The translations under genes and the position numbers were made by a program. Below the pieces are notes generated by a model that was given only the letters and a program-made list of their open reading frames with translations, searched no databases and was not told where the DNA came from. From the NCBI GenBank assembly GCA_025765615.1, contig JAIVFJ010000095.1, positions 186,001 through 250,000 of the forward strand: 64,000 nt of DNA. The letters run 5' to 3'. This DNA comes from Zopfochytrium polystomum. Taxonomy: Eukaryota > Chytridiomycota > Chytridiomycetes > Chytridiales > Chytridiaceae. This document shows, piece after piece, positions 23,573 to 37,100 of this stretch (positions within the stretch are counted from its first letter, which is position 1; every line of letters begins with the position of its first letter).

Positions 23573-26345
23573 TCACATTCCTCGCCGGCCGCCTGTGGCA
23601 CCTCCACCGGACCGAAGCATAGACCGCTGCTGCGTCTGCGTGGCAGCATTGGCCGGTTCGCCCGCCGTGCCGGGGACCCGCGCTGACCCGGTCAGAACGA
23701 AGCCCGAGACCGCGGAGGGCGAAGAAGCGGCTGCTGCGGACAGACCCCGCGGGGTTGTTTGATCCGCGTCCATGCCGGCGGCGGCAGCGGCGGCGGCAGA
23801 CGGGTTGTGGCGGGCGGAAGCAGCGGCCGAGGACGGCGGGGGCTGGCCGGAGCGGAGGTTGTACCGCGGCTGCTGCTGTTGCTGTTGGTGGGCCAGTGCG
23901 GCGGACCCGGAGCGGGAGGCGTGGGGCGCGGTTTGCGAGGCGGTGGAGGCCGCGAACAGGGCGGTGCGGGACGTGGTTGTGGTTGTCGTTGCGGATGCAG
24001 AGTAGTGCTGTGACGCGAAAACGCGGGATGGAGACGATGTGACGTTGGTGGTGGTGTTGGAGGTGGTGAGCGAAGCGGAAGCATAGATGTAGGTTGGTTC
24101 TGCGGTGGCGACCCTGGAAGAGAGCTGACCGAGGGCACAACCGATTGCGTTAGTAAAACATTGGCGGACAAGAAGAAAATGAAACGAAAAAAAAAGTTGT
24201 TTGTCAATTGTCACGGACCTTGGACTTTCCAGTGGACACCATGCTGCTATTCGCACCAGCAGCGGATTGCTTTCTGGGCTGGATTGGAATAGCGGTGCCG
24301 TCGGCGGCAACAGTGTTGGACCCAACACCCGCACCTTCGTAGTCCTTGGCTGAGATATTCATGGCCGCCGTGGCGGCCGCAGCCGATGCCGCGGCAGGAT
24401 CCATCACAAAATAGTTGCCGGCAGCCGACGGGGCCGCCACAGTTATTGGTCGTCCGGAATAGTGCGCCGGAGTGGTGGCTCTGGTGGCGGCCGAGTATGC
24501 TCGAGAATCTGTAACTGAGCCGCCATCAACGCCGTCATCGTCCAGGCCATCATCGAACTGTTCGTCACAGTCCATAGGGTCAACGCTGTATCTATGCAAG
24601 TTTTGCGAAGCGCGCGGGGTGGTGTCTTGGTCTTCGTAGATATCGGACGCTGGAAATCGCTGCGAAGTTGGAAAGGTGGGGCCACGAAGCAAAGACAAGG
24701 ATTGAGGCAGTTTTACTGTGGGGTGCATTTTCCAGAGCTTCGGTTGCATGCTTTTTTCCCCCCCAACAATTGGACGTATTTTTGGTGGTAAGCGCATAGC
24801 TATTTGACGCAGCTCCAACGTACCTTTGGAGATAATTTTGCTGCGGTCCCACAACGCTTCCTGGTCGAAGAACCCTCAAGAGTCCAATCACTTCTGAAGC
24901 TGTGAATTTGTAGTGCTTCATAAGGTATGCTGAAATAAGAGTGCCGGTGCGACCCAATCCTGCTTTACAATGAACAGCGATCACTCCTGGCAATGATTAC
25001 TTGGTCAGCCTCACTGCCTCGTTTCTAGTGACGCCAAAACTGGATCGCACCTGGCCGTGTCTCGCAAAGGTCCAAAAATCGCTTCAGAATACCGTCTGGT
25101 GGAGTTGTTCCATCGGGAAAGTACAGCTCTACGTGCTCGATACCAGCGTCCACAAACTTTTTGCGGTCATAGATTTTGTTATTGAGGCGAACTACTGTCG
25201 TCACTCCTTTCCCTTTCAAATGCCTGATAAGATCATCCATTCTGTACGCTGGCATGAAAACCTTCTTTCCACCCGAAGCCTGCGATGTTGTGCTGCCCGC
25301 CGTGGCTGAGGCAGGGTAGCCGACGCGAGAAACGATGCTGGCGACGGCGTTATAGCCACTGGATACGATTCCGTTGTATGTAGACGTCTGCTGTTGCATC
25401 GCATACGAAGAAATCGCACTCTGAACAGATCCTGGCGGGTCCTCCTTCGGGCTGGCCATTGCAATAAACTTATCCGTCAACCAGTTGAGATCTCCGTTCT
25501 CAACTTTCTCGTAAAATTCGTATTCGTCCGGGTCGATATTTTCCAAATTAACAAGCCCAATCTGAAGCGCCTTGTAAAGTCCCTTGAGGCAGTCAAGGAT
25601 CGTGATGTGGTATGTGGCAGGTCCGTATCCTGCGTCGCGGTAGGGAAGAAAAGGCGGGGATATGCCCACAAGCGGCTGAAACGCCTCCTCTGGCGTTTTC
25701 TTTTGACCGATAAGCTGAGCCGCAATTAAACCAAGAGCAGAAGGGAAAGAGATCGTCAAAGTCTCAATCAGAAGAGTTGGACGGCAATTTTTCGTACCAT
25801 ATACGCGCACATGAGGTAAGCCGCATTTGCTCGCTTGTCGCTGTCCAACGAGGAATAAAGGCAAATCTTCTTGTGCTTGAGGTTTTCATTCTAAGACGTT
25901 TGTTCGTGAGGATGTGCCCTCTCTGGGGGGTATCGGTGGCTTCGCAGCGAAATTGTGTTTTCACGCGATCGCGCAAACAAACAGAACGACTGTCACATAC
26001 GCGCATCTTTTCCTGCATGATCTCGCAAAAGCGGATGGTATGCGCCATGCTATTCGGCCCAAAGTCGGAGTAGAAGTTGATGTAGACGAGAACATGGTCG
26101 ATGGTAAAAAAGTGGACGTTGTTGTAGTTGGGTGGGGCCTGCGAAAGGCAGGTGAAGTAGAGTTTGTCTCGAGGTTTGTTCAGCTGAGCGAGCGTTTCTC
26201 GGCAAAACACTGGACAGCAGGGGGGGCAAAGCACAGCCGCCATACCTTTTATGAAGACTCGAGCATTTGCGAGTATATCTGCAGGGGTGGCACTGACACT
26301 GTGGTGAAAGAGAGACGAGGATGCAGCCAGCGTGGAGAAGGGCAT
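23573..26345 (-). CDS. CDC14: Dual-specificity phosphatase CDC14
   Basis: Cell-cycle phosphatase that reverses CDK phosphorylation at proline-directed serines during mitotic exit and cytokinesis. The N-terminal DSP-like half reads [20 protein letters not shown], then [14 protein letters not shown] in a short exon near 25830-25890. [12 protein letters not shown] and the [12 protein letters not shown] block follow. The catalytic P-loop [10 protein letters not shown] (Cys nucleophile, Arg) lies near 24945-24975 and is followed by [15 protein letters not shown], diagnostic for CDC14. Introns include about 24998-25052 and 24125-24218, the latter with a TTACTAAC branch site. An insert with Ala/Ser/Gln repeats sits between the two halves (about 25260-25420), and the tail is long, acidic, then Ala/Gln-rich. 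A 36-base in-frame segment near 26215-26250 could be coding or a very short intron. Start at 26345 is the first ATG in frame with the domain; divergent from DHX37. Confidence 0.93.
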
Positions 26346-26767
26346 GACGCGTGGGACCGATGGGGGGTGTTGGCGCTGAGCACGAGATGGGCGGGAACGG
26401 ACGTTGGGTGATCAAGCCTTCGGAAGGGGAGGCTTATGGCGGTAGCAAGGGCGTGCAGCGCGTCAAGTAAAGGTTGTGAACAGGTGTGGGAAAGCAAACT
26501 AGCAGTGGAAGGAAGGGAGGGAGGGAGTGAGGGGGAGGGCGAGGAGACGAGAGGAGACTGGAGGAGAAGAGAGGACAGGGGCGGTCCGCGGGCTGCTCGT
26601 GACAATTTTGATCGTGACAAACTCGCGAGCGCTGTGACAAGGGCGCCCACGCCACGGCTTGCTTGCTTTCTTTCTTTCTTTCTTTTTTTTCCGGAGTTTC
26701 CTTTTTTCCAGTTTTTGATTTCATTTTTCGGGTTCCCGGCTTGCAAATCACCACCACCACACGACAG
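26346..26767. promoter_or_regulatory. Divergent promoter region, CDC14 / DHX37
   Basis: 422 bases between two start codons that face away from each other. It is purine-rich on the plus strand at 26500-26580 and has a short TTTC repeat at 26665-26690. No TATA box stands out. A shared bidirectional promoter is an inference from gene layout. Confidence 0.5.
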
Positions 26768-29700
26768 ATGAAGAGCCGGCAAGGGCGATTCAACGCAAAG
26801 GCGCGGGCGGCGACCCGCGGCGGACAGCGCCGACAGCGCAAGAAGAGCAAGGCCGTCCACGACGTCGATGTGGAGGCTGCGGGTGCGATCGCCGAGAATG
26901 CGCACAAGGACGTCAACGAGCCAGGTAACGTCTCGCTCGAGCGCACAGTCGCTGTCAACTTGCACGCGCACGTTCAACGTGGCTCATTGGCTCTACAGCA
27001 CAAGCTGACACAGAGAACTCTGGCGCGGAGAACGTCGAGTACATGGCGTATGTGCTGCATTGTCAGTCCGAGCAGAACGGTTGCAAGATTAACGAAGGTA
27101 CCAAACAATAGGACAGACACTGCCATTCCAATCTTGATCGAACCGAGCAACAAGGATCAATCTTTGCTCGACAAGCTTCCAGAGGTAGACTCCCTCGCTC
27201 TGATTTGTTGCGTCTCCCACGGAACTACTTCTAAAGCATAGTTGGCAGCCGCCGCAAGGAAAGGTTACCGCAAAGAAGCGAAAACGGCTGGAGAAATTCA
27301 TTGAGAAGCAGCTGAAAAAGGAGCAGCGGGTAAATCTACTAAAGAAGCTCGGGAGCGATAAGTTTTCCAGCGATCTTCTCCGGTCCAGCAAAACCCTCGG
27401 TCAAGTGGTAAGCAGTCGATGAAGCAAAAGCACCATTTTGTTGATTCACATGCTGGATAGAATCTTTCCGCCAAAGAGAAGCTTAAGCAGGCGCTCAAGG
27501 AGTACAAGTCCGGAATTCCCTTCTCCGACCCGGACAACCGACTATTTGTGGAAAAGGAGGTGGATGAGAATGAACTCGTACGGAAAGAACCACCGCCTAC
27601 AGGGGAGAGACCAACACCAGAAAAGGCGGAAACCAAAGCAGCCACTCCCTCGGAAACAGCAGCAGTACCCACGAACGGAACTACAGCAAACGGAGCGGCG
27701 CCCACTGAAGCCGAACCGACTTCAACGGAAAAGCGAGAATTCGGCAGCTCACTCAAGAGAAAGACGGGGGAGGAAGGTGCTGATACTCTACCGCCAGTGC
27801 CCAAAAAGAAGAAGAAGAAGCAAAAAGCAAAGGCCGCCAAAACATTTAGCGGGCTCAGCGAAAGCGACTCGGAGCATGAGGACGACGCTCTAGCTGAAGA
27901 ACCCCCACAGGACTCTCAGTCGCAGACAACTTCAAATGGAGTCGGTGCCAACAAGCGGCCGTTGTGGTCGTCTGACGTCGTCGCGGGCGAGCAATTACCG
28001 AATTCTTCCAAAAGCGCAACACCCGCACCAACGATGAAGCCGATTCCCTCAGAAGCGACGTCAGAATCGAAGCCAAAAGCAAAGCCTTCGAGGCCCGCCT
28101 TTTATGTAAATGTAAATCGACCAGAGGCGATCGAGCTCACGCGTGCGCAACTCCCAGTTGTAGCCGAAGAGCAGCCGATCGTCGAATCCGTTTTGGCAAA
28201 TGATTGCACCATACTTTGTGGTGAGACAGGCTCTGGGAAAACGACTCAGGTTCCCCAATTCTTATACGAGGCCGGGTTTGGCGATCCCGCTCATCCGACA
28301 TACCCTGGAATGATCGGTGTGACACAACCTCGTCGAATCGCTGCCGTTAGCATGGCGAAACGCGTCGCCGAGGAACTCGGATATGCTGGAACCGTTGACG
28401 AGGGAAAGAAAGCAGCAGGACCAGTCGCCTATCAAATTCGTTACGATGCCTCAACTGTCACAGAAAAAACTCGCATCAAATTTATGACGGACGGTATCTT
28501 GCTGAGGGAGCTCTCTGGAGGAAATTTCAGCTCCAGCGAAAGTAAGCATCGCGTTTTTTTCCGTTCCTTGCTTTAACTCTTTGGGAGCAGACGGCGCCGA
28601 AGACCTATTGCTATCGAAGTATTCCTGTATAATAATCGACGAAGCGCATGAACGTACGGTCGGAACGGATGTACTGATCGGCTGGCTGACCCGAATCGTC
28701 AAACTGCGCAACAGCGGAAAAATCAAAGGAATTGGACCACTGAAGCTAGTTATTATGAGTGCCACTCTTCGAGTTGAAGACTTTACGATGAACACAACGC
28801 TCTTTCCAGAGACGCCTCCGCCTGTCTTGAAAGTGGAGGGCAGGCAGTACAAAGTACGTCGTGCTGATAACCTCATTTGCATTGTTGTGTTGAATCACCT
28901 CCCCTCCCAGGTAACCATCCACTACAACCGCGTTACTCCAGAGCAGGATTATGTGACGGAGGCGTTCAAAAAAGTGTCGAAAATTCACAACAAGCTCCCT
29001 CCAGGGGCAATACTTGTATTCCTCACTGGTCAGGGTGAAATTACAGCACTCGTCCGGAAGCTTCGGAAAGCCCACGGTGCAGTGGTGGATGCCAAAATCA
29101 AGGAGGTGAAGGGGAAGAAAGGCGGTAAATCTCGCCCGCAAGACAATACAATGGTGGAATCATCAGAACCTGCGGAAAGCTCTGTGGACCCGTCCACAGA
29201 TTTGTTTGAGGACATTGATGACGTTCAAGGAGGCGATGAATTTGTTGACAACGGTGAAGACGACTTTGACGAGATGGCTCAGTGGGATGAAGACGATGAA
29301 GAGGAAGACGTTGAGGTGCTGAACGGCTTGGACGGGGACGACCCTGAGAATACTGCCCCAGTTGAAAAACCTGCTGAAAGTGAGTTCATCTTGTGGGATG
29401 GGAGTCATCGATCTTAACGAAGGATGAATCAGAGCTCCCTTTACATGTGCTGCCTCTTTATTCGCAGCTCCCGACTGCAGCTCAGTTACGCGTTTTTGAA
29501 CAGCCTCCGCCCGGAACACGACTCTGTGTTGTTGCAACCAACGTTGCTGAAACCAGTTTGACAATACCCGGTGTGAAATACGTTGTGGACTGTGGAAAGG
29601 TTAAAGAGGTATGCCCGGCTGCAGCATCATAGTGTCAAAATTGACCTTTGTAAAGCGACGGTATGATGCAACAACTGGTGTTCAAACGTTCCAAGTTGGT

Positions 29701-31838
29701 TGGACGTCCAAAGCATCTGCGGATCAACGTGCTGGTCGTGCTGGCCGTCTGGGCCCAGGACATTGTTACCGACTCTTCAGTTCAGCCGTGTTCGGAAACT
29801 ACTTTGATCAGTTTTCGCAACCGGAAATCACTCGCGTTCCGATTGAGGGCGTGATCCTTCAAATGAAATCAATGGGCATCAGTAATGTAGTCCACTTTCC
29901 ATTCCCAACACCTCCCGGCACCGAAATCATACAAGCTGGAGAGGTTTTGTTGACGCACTTGGGTGCGATTGAATCCGAGAGAGCAAACAAAGGCGATTTT
30001 GACCCCAAGGGCCGAATCACGGAGCTGGGAAGAATCCTCGGGAAGTTTCCAATTTCACCTCGGTTTTCCAAGATGTACGTCTCGCCCCTAACGGCTTCCA
30101 AAGTAGCTGCATTGTTAACAATGGATAAACTTTTGTTCCCAGGATTGTAATTGCGGCCAAACAAGACGCGGCCACCTTGAACTACACCATAGCGATTGCG
30201 GCAGGCTCCTCTGTCGGCGATCCCTTCATTCGAGACGCCGAAATCACGGGTATTGTTCATCAAAAGAAAATGGATAATCCAGATAGCGACGACGAAGGCA
30301 ACTTGAACGAAGCGGAAAAGAAGGAACGGAGCAAAAAGATGGGCGAGTGGCGTCGAGTTATGCAGGTGATTGGAACTCCTAATCGGACACTAGAAGCACT
30401 TGAACTAACTTTTGCGTCAGATGTTCATTGGAGAAAGCAGAATGTCCGATACTTTAACTGTGCTGCGTGCGATCGGGGCATACTCAAGTGTTGCTTCAAA
30501 AACGCCAGCAAGACTTGGCCAATTCACCGATTCACATTTCTTGCGCGCAAAGGCGATGGAAGAAATTCAGCGCCTTCGTTCGCAGCTCTTTAACATTGCA
30601 AAAGTCGCCGTGCCAGGGTGCGCTCTGTCTCCCACCGATGGGTTTTCGCCGTTACTATCACCACCAACGCCGCAACAATCAGCGGTCGTTCGGCAAATTC
30701 TCCTGACCGGATTTCCAGACCGAGTCGCAAAGCTTGACATTGAGGCAACCAGGGCTGCGGCGGTTGGCTCCAAGAAACGGGCGACGCCGCTCTACAGCAC
30801 CATGTTTGGATCCGAGGATGAGTCGTTTGTGATCCACTCATCGTCGTGCTTAGCGCTGGAGCACCCGGCACCGCAGTGGATCATCTACGAGGAAGTGTTG
30901 GGGAAGGAGGAGCACATTAGCGCGGATGGAAGCCACGCGCTGAACGATCTCTCAGCCGCAGCGCAACAGGCCGTTTTGTCTGGGAACTTTACGGAACGTC
31001 GCCTGTTGAAAAACGTGACGGTGATATCGGAAGCCTGGCTGACGGAGGTTGGACCAAAAACACTTTTACGTAAAGGAAAACCATTGGAGCAACCGGAGCC
31101 GCGGTACGTTCCTTCCAAGGATCGCGTGATGGGATGCTCGGTTCCCAACTACGGACCACGGCGGTGGGAGCTGCCGATGACCGAGATCGAATTGGAGCCG
31201 AAGGAAGCCTATCCTTGGTTCGCACGAGCTCTGCTTGAAGGGGACGTCACACCTGGGTACACCCCTCCTCCAGTGGGCAACGCGCGGAAAAAGGTTGCAC
31301 CGCCGCCGGACATGTTCTCCATGATTAGTGTAAGAATGTTGTTGCCTACCTTCACTTTTCGCTGCCCGTAATTAACACTATCGCGGACGCTGTTCTAGCC
31401 TCATTTGTCTGCCAAGCCCTCGATTTTGAGCAAATCATGGGCAAGAATACAGCCAAAAGTTGTTCAGCTAATCAACACGCTGAGCAGTGCTGGTATCTAC
31501 AGTAGAGAACTGCTAGAACGCAAATGGTAAGTTTCCACACAGCGAAAAAATGCAGCGCTGAGCCTTCCGCGTCGAACAGGTTCAAAGACAAGTCATTCCT
31601 CTTAAAGCAGTATCTGGCATGGGTTCCACCAGAACTGCACATGCCTGTCGAGACCTTCTGGCCGCCTGTAGAGTTCGCCCAAGACGACATTGAGAGAGCC
31701 GGAGGCGGTCCAACCGAGATGACTGCCGTCTCTATTCGGACGGGGATTGCTTCGAAACTAGCAACCTTTATTGAGAACGTGGTGAAGGAAGGGAACATCA
31801 AGGGAGGAGATGTGGATAGTGAAGCCGACAGTGACTAA
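26768..31838 (+). CDS. DHX37: DEAH-box RNA helicase DHX37/Dhr1 (Ecm16)
   Basis: Nucleolar helicase that releases U3 snoRNA from pre-40S rRNA together with Utp14. The basic N-terminus starts [33 protein letters not shown] is typical of Dhr1. Introns include 26925-26998, 27048-27111, 27185-27248, 27408-27460, about 28539-28590, 28854-28911, 29381-29431, 29611-29654, 30074-30143 and about 30366-30420; each restores the frame. Motif [11 protein letters not shown] (28222 on), DEAH in [17 protein letters not shown] in [12 protein letters not shown], motif V-like [13 protein letters not shown] and motif [10 protein letters not shown] are present. An acidic insert (about 29150-29380) splits the two RecA folds, as in other DHX37 proteins. 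HA2 and OB-fold regions follow, with the last exons 31399-31527 and 31581-31838. Confidence 0.95.
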
Positions 31839-32261
31839 AGTTCTATAAATATATACGAGCAGCATTAAAAAGAGAGATAGACCAGCATGTTGCATTGCCA
31901 TTCCTACTTACGCTATTAGTGTTTTCGAGCAAAGGAGAAATGCATGATCGTGGCAGCGGATTTCCCCAGCGCCTTTTGACACCCGCGTTGCGCTTGCAGT
32001 TTCCTCTGTCTTCGCGTAAATGTTCACACTTGCGGGCTGGGCAAATCGGCTCGATATTGTTTGTCTCCCTTCAATGCAATGTGCCATTCACACAAACGTT
32101 TTATTTTATTTTATTTTTTTTTTTTTTGGTCTTGTTTTTTTTTGACAGGCTCTGGAAGCTTGGCGCAGAAAGGATCGAAATTCTTCGACGACCCACCCCT
32201 TCCCGCAGCTCCCCCCTCCCCCTCCCCCTCCCCCCCACCCCCGCACTCCGCCTGCACAGCC
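31839..32261. other. Intergenic region, DHX37 to WD40 gene
   Basis: About 420 bases. A TATAAATATATA stretch right after the DHX37 stop may belong to its 3' end. A T-tract at 32100-32145 and a C-rich tract at 32210-32240 precede the next ATG. No gene seen. Confidence 0.6.
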
Positions 32262-34108
32262 ATGGGCGACTACTTTGACGAGCGCGCACGCTTCCTCGGC
32301 GGCTCGCTGCCGCAGCTGCCGGGAACGCCGTCGGGGCCACCCGGCAACAACCTCTCGAGCAGCGGCGGCAGCGCCTCCGCGCTGTCGGTGACGATACCGC
32401 ACGGGTTCCAGCTGGTGCGGTCGTACGTGCAGAGCCGGCCGACGCTCAAGAGCGCCATCTACGTGTCGACGACGCAGGCGGACGCGTTCGCGACGGTGGA
32501 CTCGCACCGGGTCGAGGTGCACCGGGGCAACGCAAAGATCGCCAGCCAGGACCTGCACGGCGAGAAGAAGGGCCAGGCGTCGACGTCGACCGTCGCCGGG
32601 CTCATGAGGTGGCTGTTTGTTAGGAAGTGGAAGGTTACAGTCATTGCGACTTCGCACTTGGAGCTCAAGGTTTGCGCAGCGCGACCCCGCCGGGTTGCTA
32701 TTTATTATTTTTTATTTTTGTTTTCCTTTCGTCCTTCTTCGTTTCGGGGGAAGGGCTCTACATGCGATGAATCCCTGATGTATTGGACTTGCAAAGACTC
32801 TCGGGATGAGCCTCGAGGTTTTGTCCAGCGTTTCCAGCGTGAAGCCAGTCATCAGGTACAAGCAGTGCGCGTCCACCCACAGCAAGTGTTTTGTGACCTG
32901 TTTTGCACAGCCTCGAATTCAATAGCGAAAGGGATGAGCTCATTGCGGGCGGCGTCGGAAACATTAGAGTAGGAAGAGGCAAATTTCCTCCGCGAGGCTG
33001 ACTAACTTTGGATTAGATTTGGCAATTCGAACAGAGAATTGAGTCGTAAGTCGACGTTGGATAGCAGAAAGCTTTGTACTAATTTGACAGAGGCATCGGG
33101 AGGTTTTCCACTTTGCCGGACCGCGACTTCTTATTGATGACTTGAAACCGGAGGAGTGGGTGAGCTTGACCCAATGCGACAGTATGTCAGGAAGACTCTA
33201 TGCAGTTGTGGATAGTAGTATCCTCGTAAGGAAGGCTTTGACATTTCATCGCCCGTTCGGACATGAATATTTCTTTCTTTTAGATCTACAATTACAGCAA
33301 CGGTGCTCGAATCGACACCCTCGCGGAAGCACACGACCTACCCATTAGTAACATATGCTTCTACTACCAGTCCAAATATCTCATTACGGCGTCTCGGGAC
33401 TCGAGAAGTATGCTTGAGCCCTTTTTCGCAGTGTGCAGCCCTCGTTAACTCGTCCCAAATCTCAGTTAAAGTCTGGACACATCGGTTGCACCTTATTTTC
33501 AACTTGTTCGATCAAACGAGCAGCGGGGTTACAGGCCTGCAAATGATCAACCCCGACGACAAGGAAAACGGAGGCCCTTACTTGCTGGCCAGCTACGAAG
33601 ATGGACTGATTCGGATGTGGAACGTAGAAACTGGGCATTGCACTTACAGGTCAGCCGCAGCGGGGGCACGAAGAAGCACACACCGGGCTAGCAGTGCGCT
33701 GACCGGAGCAACAACTTGCGCCTCCCCTCCCTTACCCACCCAACCACTCAGGCTAGAGACGTCCAGCGACTGCCTCGGACTCGGCTGGATCAAGCGCGAC
33801 ACGTTTTTCCACTACTCTCGGGACAAGATCTGCATATGGGCGCTGAACCGGTTCTACTCGACGTTTGCGCGGCTCAGCGCGGGCGTGGCGATCATCCGGC
33901 GGGTGGAGGGGCAGCAGAACCCGGCGCGGATCGTGGTCGGATCCAGCGACGGGTCCATGTTCTTCCTGTCGCCCGTGACGGGAGCGAGCCTGCTGATTGC
34001 CTACCCGCCCATCAGCGACACGGCACTGGTAGACTTTGAGCACGACCGGTCTGAAGGTTCTCTATCTGTCTCCCTCTGCCTCTCTCTCGCCACTGTCACT
34101 CTCTCTCG

Positions 34109-34145
<37 letters not shown>

Positions 34146-34156
34146 AAACTCCCTCC

Positions 34157-34189
<33 letters not shown>

Positions 34190-37100
34190 GACACACAGAG
34201 ATTCTGTGGGCGCTGAGCGGCACGGGCGACGTGACCCTCTACGAAAGCAAGACAAACCCGTGCCAAATCTTGGACGAGTGGCCGTACGTCGGTGGGTAAA
34301 ACATTGATACTCTGTTTTTGTCTGTCGGGGGGGTGTCTCGAGGAGCGATTGTCAGTCAGCCAGTCAGCCCGTCAGCCCAGCAGCTCGATTTTTCTGACTC
34401 GAGGCTCGTCTTCGTCATCGACACCTTGAAAACACACACACACACACCCACGAAAAAACAAAAAACAAAAAACAAAAAACAAAAAACAACAGCCGGACGC
34501 GAAAAGATCACGTGCATCGAAGCGCTTCGGCACGTCGGCGAGGAGGCCGTCGTGGGTATTATTTGCGGGACCGACAGCGGCCAGCTCCTCTTTGCGTTTC
34601 CCAAGGACGGCCCGTCGCACGAGATGCTCGTCCAGGCCCACGCCGCCCAGGTCACCGCGGTCCGGTCGTACCCGGAGCTGCGCATGGTGATTTCCCTGGC
34701 TTCTGGTAAGCGGGCGAGCGAGCGCGAGAGCCGTTTTCGAAAGGAGGGAGTTTCTCCCAGCATCACTTGCCGATTGATTGTACTCCTCTCTGTCTTCTCG
34801 ACGCGACTTCACAGACGGCATCATCAAGCTCTGGCGAGTCCAAAAAAAGGACAAGAAGGAAATGGCTGCCGAGAGCACGTCGACGCACAGCATATGCCCC
34901 ATCATGCTGACTCCAATCTCCCACTCGCACTCGACGGTCTCGGTCAAAGGCGTCGCGCTCAAATTCGCCCTGAACTCCATATCAAAAACGGTGGCCGTCG
35001 CGACAAAGGCCTTCCGCGTGGTCATGTTTCGTTACAACGACGAAGGGTTCGTGGAACACTTGAAGATGCACGCCGCCGATGAAGACCACACCAACGCGGT
35101 GACGAGCATCATCTCGCAGAAAACCGCCGGAGTGTTTGCAACGTCGAGCGAGGACGGCACCGTCAAGTTGTGGGACGCTTTCGAGAACTCCATGCTGAGG
35201 TAAAGAAAATGATGATTGGATATCAAAGCATGCAATGCTAAGCGAATGCGGCACAGAGAAATTCAATTCAATCAGCGCGTTCTGTCCATTTGCTTTCGCA
35301 ACCCGCTGGGTGATCTCCTCGTTGGACTGGTGAACGAGGTTATGCTCATTAAAAGACAGGACTACCTCCCAGCAAGCATTGTGAGCGAGATTCAGAGCAT
35401 CAAAGGAATCCCAGCAGATCAGCTTGAGCCCGCGCTTGCGTTTGACGACGATCTGGACTTTTGGGCGCTGTACAGGAAGAGGCTTGAAGCGAGAGGAAAA
35501 AAGACGGACGGCTGGCACGTCAAAAATTCTGATTGGGTAGAGCTGGCGGACGAGGATTTGCAGAGAAAGCTGGACGAGCTCGAAGGAAAGAGGTTAGAGG
35601 CAGAGCAGGTGAGAACGACGTTTCTTTTCTCTTTTTATTCACGGCGCTGACCACTTGAACACAGGAGCAGGAGAGACAGAGGAAATTCAAGCAGTATTTT
35701 CGACTTCTCAAATTGCACTCCCTCCAAGTGTTTTGGTCCAGCGAGCACGAGCGGCCGAAACGATCGAGCTCGACAGGAGAGCGCACGTCAGCTTCGCGCG
35801 AAAGTCAGAACCCAGTTTTACTGGAGGAAACAGAGGACTTTGACGCCGAAGACCCTATGGCGGCTCTTGCAAACGCTCCTGGCGCGGACATGGATGAGAT
35901 GCGCTTGGCCGAGGAGACGCACAAACAGAAAATCCTGGAAGAACTAATGGCACAGCGGGGAGAGTTGGATCTGTCTGCGCTGGAGGCCGAAGTCGATAAT
36001 GCCACCCTGCTGGTGCCACGCAAGACTGAGCCCCAGGAGGCCGATGAACCTACGGTCGGCTTCGTGAAGCGCCGAAACAGCGAGTTTCGGGTGCCAACCG
36101 ACATTTCGAGCGCCACGAAAGCAGATGCTGCGGCCGTTGGGACAGTGAGCAAATGAAAGAAAGGGTGAAAATACAAAGTCGCTGACGAATCAATTGCAGG
36201 AAAGAGCTCGGCAGCGAAACAAGGCGGCGAGTACCTCCAACCAATTAGGCTCGAAGACGGCAGTGAACGCGATGGGTGCAAGCTCCATCTCCTTCAAACG
36301 GGACAAAATGACAGAGGGTAAACGGCGCAAAAGCTACCAGGGTCAAGTCCCCAAATTCAGCGGCCGGCGTTCCAATGCGAACCTCAGTCAAGGGTCCCGG
36401 CGAAGTAGCGTGCAAAGGGACTATGGCTTGATTGAGGAGGAGGAAAACGACGAACTCGGCGATACCGTTTCAGTCACTGAAAAACTGAAGCCACTTAAGT
36501 ACACCCTTCCAAATCTTCGCCAAGCAGACCGTTACGATTGTGGGTGTATCGCTTGAGTCCATTTCCCGCAGCATATCCTCAATTTCTAACACCAATCACT
36601 GTAGCCAGGGGAGGGGGCAAGACGTTCGCGGAATTGCAAGAAGAGCAGCGAGGTTCGAGCAAGTTCCTCATGAAGCGGAACCGCAGAATGTCCGAGGCCG
36701 TCTCGGAAGTTGCACGACCAGAGAAACTGGCGCCCCCTGTCGCAAGGAATCGCGGACCGTCCTTTGCCGAGCGACTTGCTGCCGCTGGGATCGCTGTGCC
36801 AAACTCTGTCCTGGCCGTCGAAGTGCAAGCAGAGCGCGAGCGAAGCAGAATATCGAACCGCCGTGGCCTTTTGCAGGTCGACGTCAGCCAGGACGCATCC
36901 AATATGACCAGCACGCAGAACTTGGCCAACAGACGGTACAACATGGTCGAGACGCAAAAGCCCTCGTTTGCGCTTCCACCGCATCTGCGGTCCCGCCGCC
37001 GCGGGGCTTCGCGGCAAGCGTCCGTTACGCCGCCGGCCGTGGAGGAGAGCAACGTGAGAGAGCGCTTTCCGGAAGACGAAGACGAAGGGACCGACGAAAA

